A stretch of DNA of 9,288 bases from Candidatus Omnitrophota bacterium (GTDB lineage Bacteria; Omnitrophota; Koll11; Gorgyraeales; Gorgyraeaceae), in assembly GCA_018818505.1 (NCBI GenBank), contig JAHIRR010000097.1:1-9288 (forward strand), given 5' to 3'. How positions within the stretch are numbered: position 1 is the first letter of the stretch; each line of letters opens with the position of its first letter. Below the pieces are notes generated by a model. It saw nothing but the letters and a program-made list of their open reading frames with translations. It had not been told where the DNA came from and did not search any database. This document shows, one piece after another, positions 5,448 to 9,288 of the stretch. A program made the position numbers and the translations under genes.

Positions 5448-8400
5448 GATAAATATCTATCCTCTTTACTTTCCTATCCCTTATGTCTTTTGCATAAGGT
5501 GATTCTATAATATCCCTCTTTACCTCTACCTTCTTGCCGCTATCATACTTAATGACAAGGAAACGTGTCTTTACTGAATTTGCGCCAGCAGTATTTTTCC
5601 TTCTGGGATTATGATAGACAACTGTGGTCTTACCCAAAAACTTAAAGGCAAAGCTATTCTTCGGGAATCCATTCTTTGCCTTTTGAGTAAAAAGCCAGCC
5701 TGGTAATACTGGGCTGAATTTCAGGCAAAGTTCTTCCTTATTATTAAGGAAAAATGGTTTCTCTCCCGCGTTCATCAATAGCCATATGGTCATCATCTCT
5801 GCGGTTGAACCGCTGAGCCTTGCCACAAAACCCCTGCCGTGCAGCTTTTTGTCTGGAAATGCGCTTGATACTATAAAAGATGAATTCTCAAAAACGCTCC
5901 TTCCATAAACCTCTGGCTCTTGAAATGGTACAAGGACATTTTTAAATTCCTCAAAAAATTCTTTATAAAGGCCTGCTCGCAGGATCTCCAAAAGATATTT
6001 GTACTCCATGTGCAGCCATATAGATTCATTTTCAAGCCACCCAGGCGTAAATACGCTGGAGCGGCCTACTTCTTTTGACACGCCTTCCAGGGATTCATTG
6101 ATCTTATACATCTTTAACTTCTTATCATATAGGCCAGTCTTTTTCAGCGCATTATACAGGTCTTTTTTCTTCTTTATATCCTTTTCAATCCTCATGGCCC
6201 GCACGTTTCCCTCTAAAAATAAAGGCATTCTCGCGCTCTTAAACGCTGTAGGCTCTACAAGAGGAAGTTCTGTTTTTGGATCTCGTTTATTCAGATTTTT
6301 AAATTTAGACACCTCATTTACAAAGTAAGTTGTATAAACCTTTTTTGACGGGATATATGTCTTTTTAATAACAGAGTCTATTTTTGAAAGAAATGCTTTC
6401 AAGATCCTTTCTAACTCTGCGATGCTAAATGTATTTTCACTGCCGCTGAGGCCAGGCCTGACCTTATCCCTATACTTCTCCTTTAATAAATTGGCGTTGC
6501 TCCAATAATAAAAATCTTTTTTAGCCTTGAGTGTCTTAATGAGTGACTCCAGTTTTGTTATAAAATCCTGTATTTCTCCTGGAATCCTGATCTTCACTAC
6601 AGGGTTCAGATTTAGTTTCTTCAGCGAATCCAATATAAAAACAACCTGCCTCTTTAACTCAAAGACCTCGGGCGTAGATGTCCCGAATAATCCTGGCAGG
6701 CCATTCATTGAATCACACCAGCCTGGCCTATCTGCCTCCATCTCAATGCCCCTGCCGCAAGGCCCTATAGACGCTATTTTATTCGCTACAATGCACAGCA
6801 TCTTGACAAGCAGCGTCGTCTTATATATCTTTCCTTCTCCCTTGGATGAACGCATTACATGCGCATCGTCATGACGCCTTTTTATCAGATGTTTCTTTTT
6901 GGAATCACGGCCCAACGAATGGTATTGCCTGACTTTACCTAAGCCTACCAGGAGACTTTTCTCTGAGCGAGGCTTTACGAAGTGAGAATTATCGTAGAAG
7001 GTGAACTCTTTTTTATCCAGCAAGATGTCTTTTAACTTCTCTGGATATATTGACAAGAAATTCTCCACCAAATCAAGATTATACGTCCAGTGGTCTATCC
7101 AAAAGCCCTCACTATGCGTGGCTTCGTATTTTGCATCGCAATTCTTCAGCAGTTCATCCAGAAATTCATGCCATGGCCTCTTTAATTTAATGCCGGCCTT
7201 TTCAATGGTCATAAAAAGTTCTCCAGGAGAAAAATCATTCTGCAGAATATATTCTATCTTTCTTATGGCATTTAAATCTACTTTGCCCTTAAAGGCGTCT
7301 CTCAATAATACGTTATTTTTGACCCTGAATTTTACTCCGTGCAGGACTAAAGGATTAAAACCATCCACCTGCTGCAGATTGTAAAAATTCGATATATTTG
7401 AATCACCTACATCAGGATTAAAAAATACGTCGTTTCTGCGATTCTGATTCACATCTCTAAAATTACCATTGCCCTGCGAGAAATAGTTGGGATCTACATG
7501 GAATCTGTTGTAATCCCTTTCCAGGTCGCCATGCTTTCTGGAATATACATAAAATGTAGGCGAGGAATTTCCGAAATTTACTGGATAGCCGCCGCGCATG
7601 ACATTATCGAGAAATGTCTGCTTACAGTAAAGGTCATACTTCTTTTCAGCTGAAGATGTAAAGACATCATCCTGTATGTCCTGTATGATTTCTCTATTTT
7701 CCTTGCGCTTATCTATAAAAAATTCTTCAGTGGTCAATCTAGGACTCAGGGAATTAAGCTTTTCTTTGGAGCTCATATGACCCATGAGAGAATAAAGCGT
7801 CACACTCTCTTTCTTCTTGAGTTTTACTGATGCAAGAGACATGGCGCAAGGAAGCTTATTCTGGGCAATCTGTTCGGTAGGCGCCTTAAAAGACACTTCA
7901 TTTACAAAATTCTCTGGATACGAAAAGTCTCTTATCTGGCCGAATATCAGGCCTGGGTCAATAAAGATAGGGGGGCGTTCGCTCTTCTTTCCGGATCTTA
8001 CTAAAGAACTTAAATAAAAATTGCCTTCCTCGATAAAAGAGGTCTCAGACACATCTCTTGGATCAACTGTCACTCTATAAAAAGGCGCGAGTTTCTTTAA
8101 ATTTTCGACCATCATCCATGCCTCGACCGTACGCCTCATCTTTTTAAGGAAATAGTTTGTCACACCATAAGGTATAATAAGAGGCGCGCCATCCAGGATC
8201 TCCATCTTTAAATCTTTCTTTGATATGTTTTTCAGCGTGACTACTCTCGCAAGGCCGGCAAAAGGCTGGTTTGGTATTGTAAAATAGACTACCTCTACTT
8301 CGATGCCAAGATCCGGATTGACCTCTATAAGTCTAAGCTCACATGAGCTTACGAACATTTTCTGGTTTGCTTCAGAATGCAGGCTGAAAGGTTCGTACAG

Positions 8401-8685
8401 AATGGCCTTGTTTTTGATCTTTAGTTTTATAAATGTACGAAAGCCCTGCGAAGAGACAAGCTGGTAAGCCCTGTTTGCAGGCAAGAATTCCATAATGGGG
8501 CTATCTTTACTCTTAATGCCAAAGCTGCAAATTGCCTGGCCGCGGTTAACATAAAAGGCCCACATGGGTATGCCGAATAGGCCCGCTATACCAGGCAGAA
8601 AACTGGAGAATGTGCCTGCCTGATTATAATTTTCTATAATAAATTCATTATTAGAGTCTATGTGGTATTTTACAGACTTTTTCAT
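5440..8685 (-). CDS. GH94-type glycoside phosphorylase (cellobiose/1,2-beta-oligoglucan phosphorylase-like)
   Basis: This 1081-residue cytosolic enzyme has no signal peptide. GH94 enzymes cleave beta-glucosides with phosphate, giving a sugar 1-phosphate and conserving bond energy. Regions in order: an N-terminal beta-rich domain (about 1-330), a linker, a helical barrel (about 350-950), and a C-terminal beta segment with KTTVVYHNPRRKN. Conserved blocks are YSRKHGDLERDYNR, QGNGNFRDVNQNRRND (404-419), DHWTYNLDLVE (531-541) and ADRPGWCDSMNGLPGLFG. In the last, D658 occupies the place of the catalytic Asp of the GH94 GDWND motif. A length near 1080 fits 1,2-beta-oligoglucan phosphorylases better than cellobiose phosphorylase (about 800), but related large phosphorylase families (GH149, GH161) are alternatives. 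ATG 8685 has no SD; a promoter -10 lies 8 nt upstream. The 3' end overlaps the transporter stub. Confidence 0.82.
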   Translation of the reverse strand: MKKSVKYHIDSNNEFIIENYNQAGTFSSFLPGIAGLFGIPMWAFYVNRGQAICSFGIKSKDSPIMEFLPANRAYQLVSSQGFRTFIKLKIKNKAILYEPFSLHSEANQKMFVSSCELRLIEVNPDLGIEVEVVYFTIPNQPFAGLARVVTLKNISKKDLKMEILDGAPLIIPYGVTNYFLKKMRRTVEAWMMVENLKKLAPFYRVTVDPRDVSETSFIEEGNFYLSSLVRSGKKSERPPIFIDPGLIFGQIRDFSYPENFVNEVSFKAPTEQIAQNKLPCAMSLASVKLKKKESVTLYSLMGHMSSKEKLNSLSPRLTTEEFFIDKRKENREIIQDIQDDVFTSSAEKKYDLYCKQTFLDNVMRGGYPVNFGNSSPTFYVYSRKHGDLERDYNRFHVDPNYFSQGNGNFRDVNQNRRNDVFFNPDVGDSNISNFYNLQQVDGFNPLVLHGVKFRVKNNVLLRDAFKGKVDLNAIRKIEYILQNDFSPGELFMTIEKAGIKLKRPWHEFLDELLKNCDAKYEATHSEGFWIDHWTYNLDLVENFLSIYPEKLKDILLDKKEFTFYDNSHFVKPRSEKSLLVGLGKVRQYHSLGRDSKKKHLIKRRHDDAHVMRSSKGEGKIYKTTLLVKMLCIVANKIASIGPCGRGIEMEADRPGWCDSMNGLPGLFGTSTPEVFELKRQVVFILDSLKKLNLNPVVKIRIPGEIQDFITKLESLIKTLKAKKDFYYWSNANLLKEKYRDKVRPGLSGSENTFSIAELERILKAFLSKIDSVIKKTYIPSKKVYTTYFVNEVSKFKNLNKRDPKTELPLVEPTAFKSARMPLFLEGNVRAMRIEKDIKKKKDLYNALKKTGLYDKKLKMYKINESLEGVSKEVGRSSVFTPGWLENESIWLHMEYKYLLEILRAGLYKEFFEEFKNVLVPFQEPEVYGRSVFENSSFIVSSAFPDKKLHGRGFVARLSGSTAEMMTIWLLMNAGEKPFFLNNKEELCLKFSPVLPGWLFTQKAKNGFPKNSFAFKFLGKTTVVYHNPRRKNTAGANSVKTRFLVIKYDSGKKVEVKRDIIESPYAKDIRDRKVKRIDIYLG

Positions 8686-8693
8686 ATTGGGTA

Positions 8694-8722
8694 ATTTTAA
8701 CAGATGAGCAGGGATTTAGCAA
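8694..8722 (-). promoter_or_regulatory. Promoter of the phosphorylase gene, placed for leaderless or very short-leader transcription
   Basis: On the minus strand, TTGCTA (8717-8722, 4/6) is followed by 17 nt and TAAAAT (8694-8699, 5/6). Only 8 nt separate the -10 from ATG 8685, and those bases contain no Shine-Dalgarno, so the transcript should start at or within a few bases of the start codon. Confidence 0.55.
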
Positions 8723-8731
8723 GCGAATTAA

Positions 8732-8783
8732 CCATTTCCACCGCGTAGGTGGAACTTAAGTTCCACCTACGCGGTGGAAATGG
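8732..8783. repeat. 52-bp perfect palindrome (26-bp arms, no spacer)
   Basis: The left arm (8732-8757) runs from CCATTTCCACC to GGTGGAACTT and is mirrored without a mismatch by 8758-8783, centred on CTTAAG. Each arm also contains a smaller inverted pair, TTCCACC...GGTGGAA. It lies between the small Cys-rich ORF and the phosphorylase promoter (9 nt from the -35). On the minus strand it is followed by TTAATT rather than a run of T, so it is at best a weak terminator. Confidence 0.9.
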
Positions 8784-8793
8784 ATCGGGTAGT

Positions 8794-8877
8794 TTAAAGT
8801 CGTACCCAGGACCAATTACAGCAGCCCTCTTTGCAGTGGGCTACAGGCCTTAGCATATATCTGACTGTAATATTCAC
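8794..8877 (-). CDS. Possible 27-residue Cys/Trp-containing small protein
   Basis: A GTG start at 8877 is preceded at 6 nt by a near-perfect AAGGAGG (8884-8890), the strongest Shine-Dalgarno in the window. The frame ends at TAA 8794-8796. The product is MNITVRYMLRPVAHCKEGCC followed by NWSWVRL; it has three Cys (15, 19, 20), a His (14) and two Trp, which could bind a metal. The closer ATG (8882) stops after two codons. A perfect hairpin (8904-8938) lies 13 nt upstream of the SD and a 52-bp palindrome 10 nt after the stop. The first eight residues resemble the start of MoaD/ThiS-type proteins, so this may be a truncated 5' end instead. No family is recognised. Confidence 0.38.
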   Translation of the reverse strand: MNITVRYMLRPVAHCKEGCCNWSWVRL

Positions 8878-8903
8878 GCCATACCTCCTTTTCAAATGAG
8901 CAC

Positions 8904-8938
8904 TCAGTTTGCAAAAATCAAAGATTTTTGCAAACTGA
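8904..8938. repeat. Perfect hairpin A: 16-bp arms, AAA loop
   Basis: TCAGTTTGCAAAAATC (8904-8919) - AAA - GATTTTTGCAAACTGA (8923-8938), without a mismatch. It has the same 16-3-16 geometry and AATC-AAA-GATT tip as hairpin B at 9091-9125. It lies upstream of the small ORF's ribosome binding site and could affect its leader. Confidence 0.88.
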
Positions 8939-8974
8939 ACTACTCTGTTCAACTACTATGAATGTGCGAATTTG

Positions 8975-9078
8975 ACCCCGTTCCAAATTCTAATCGATAC
9001 TCAATTTATTTTCTGTAACTACATCGCGTACAATTCTGATAGATTTTTTTGAGCATATTTAAGAATTTGGAACGGGGT
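8975..9078. mobile_element. MITE-like element with 17-bp perfect terminal inverted repeats
   Basis: Terminal repeats are ACCCCGTTCCAAATTCT (8975-8991) and AGAATTTGGAACGGGGT (9062-9078), enclosing 70 bp of AT-rich DNA with no open frame. No target duplication is visible next to the ends (TTTG left, AAGT right). Non-autonomous; the transposase family cannot be named from the ends alone. Confidence 0.65.
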
Positions 9079-9090
9079 AAGTTCGGACTT

Positions 9091-9125
9091 ATGAGTTACG
9101 TCAATCAAAGATTGACGTAACTCAT
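9091..9125. repeat. Perfect hairpin B: 16-bp arms, AAA loop
   Basis: ATGAGTTACGTCAATC (9091-9106) - AAA - GATTGACGTAACTCAT (9110-9125), perfect. Pairing can continue through GGAC (9085-9088) with GTCC (9126-9129) across a TT bulge. It lies just downstream of the stop of the last gene but has no T-run on the minus strand. Confidence 0.88.
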
Positions 9126-9133
9126 GTCCTCAC

Positions 9134-9288
9134 TTACCAAATATAACAAAGGATCTCGCCGCCTGTTTGCATTTCCTTTGCCTGTACATTTGTCACAATG
9201 CCCCTGGAGGTTGACAACACTGCCGCGCCTATGCCTCCCAGAACCACAGGTATCCTGTCCTTTTTTACATACCTTCTCAGGCCAGGCC
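9134..9288 (-). CDS. C-terminal end of an unrecognised protein (start outside window)
   Basis: The minus-strand frame is open from the window edge to TAA 9134-9136, giving 51 residues. It contains a hydrophobic Gly-rich stretch ([19 protein letters not shown]) and ends [12 protein letters not shown] prefer it over the two other open frames across the same bases because its composition is that of an ordinary folded or membrane-contacting protein, while the competing minus frame is an unlikely mix of Arg, Lys and Cys and runs into the hairpin. No family is recognised. Hairpin B begins 9 nt after the stop. Confidence 0.45.
   Translation of the reverse strand, partial: PGLRRYVKKDRIPVVLGGIGAAVLSTSRGIVTNVQAKEMQTGGEILCYIW

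Larger units (their letters stand above)
8686..9133. other. 448-bp intergenic repeat island
   Basis: Apart from the phosphorylase promoter and the possible 27-codon ORF, this stretch is almost wholly inverted repeats: the 52-bp palindrome, hairpin A, the MITE-like element and hairpin B. No tRNA, rRNA or transposase gene is seen. Confidence 0.8.

Noticed and set aside
5268..5510. 80-codon plus-strand frame over the transporter stub
   Set aside because: The minus strand here has a clear membrane-protein signature (LERYTHAIAGATILLCG); the plus product has none.
5999..8017. Plus-strand open frames of 66-127 codons inside the phosphorylase gene
   Set aside because: They are antisense shadows of conserved phosphorylase motifs, with Ser/Phe-rich products typical of reverse frames.
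8732..8783. Intrinsic terminator for the small ORF
   Set aside because: The stem is strong, but the minus strand continues TTAATTCGC instead of a T-run, so it is recorded as a palindrome only.
9131..9288. Alternative minus frame ending in hairpin B ([17 protein letters not shown]...)
   Set aside because: The composition is dominated by Arg, Lys, Cys and Gly, and the frame runs through the repeat; the frame ending at TAA 9134 is more protein-like, although neither is proven.

Overview
The window looks like a moderately AT-rich chromosomal segment from a Gram-negative-type, probably uncultivated bacterium. Three things suggest this: a GH94-type disaccharide/oligosaccharide phosphorylase, an exported DxDxDG-repeat protein, and intergenic elements built from short words (AATAACCA, TATCAG) and perfect hairpins. 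From memory, Candidatus Omnitrophota genomes carry intergenic repeats of this kind, but nothing here proves the phylum.

Layout. (1) 1-726: the C-terminal end of a calcium-loop repeat protein on + converges with a one-domain EamA/DMT permease on -, overlapping by 12 bp. (2) 758-942: a palindromic repeat between the permease gene and era (986-1861, +), the ribosome-assembly GTPase. (3) 1858-2839, -: a two-gene operon coding for a small basic coiled-coil protein and a GSxxx..DxD nucleotidyltransferase. It has a textbook promoter with two copies of a 42-bp inverted-repeat module laid over and upstream of it. This is the best candidate for an undescribed system: an autoregulated toxin-antitoxin or phage-defence-like pair. 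(4) 3135-4952, -: a 605-residue protein with an export-type N terminus, an unrecognised N-terminal half and a DUF89/ARMT1-like metal-phosphatase domain, with its own extended -10 promoter. (5) 5073-5197: a second word-repeat palindrome. (6) 5211-8685, -: a 1081-residue GH94-like phosphorylase, apparently leaderless, whose 3' end overlaps a stub of a UreH/TauE-like metal transporter. (7) 8732-9125: a repeat island with a 52-bp perfect palindrome, a MITE-like element and two hairpins of identical geometry with different arms, around a 27-codon Cys-rich ORF. (8) 9134-9288, -: the C-terminal end of an unrecognised gene.

The genes are mostly unrelated in function and individually promoted. Only the two-gene nucleotidyltransferase operon and the phosphorylase plus transporter stub overlap as co-transcribed units. 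Two of the strong genes (phosphorylase, era) have a -10 hexamer only 6-8 nt before the start codon, whereas others have good Shine-Dalgarno sites. Both leaderless and SD-led initiation therefore seem to be in use.
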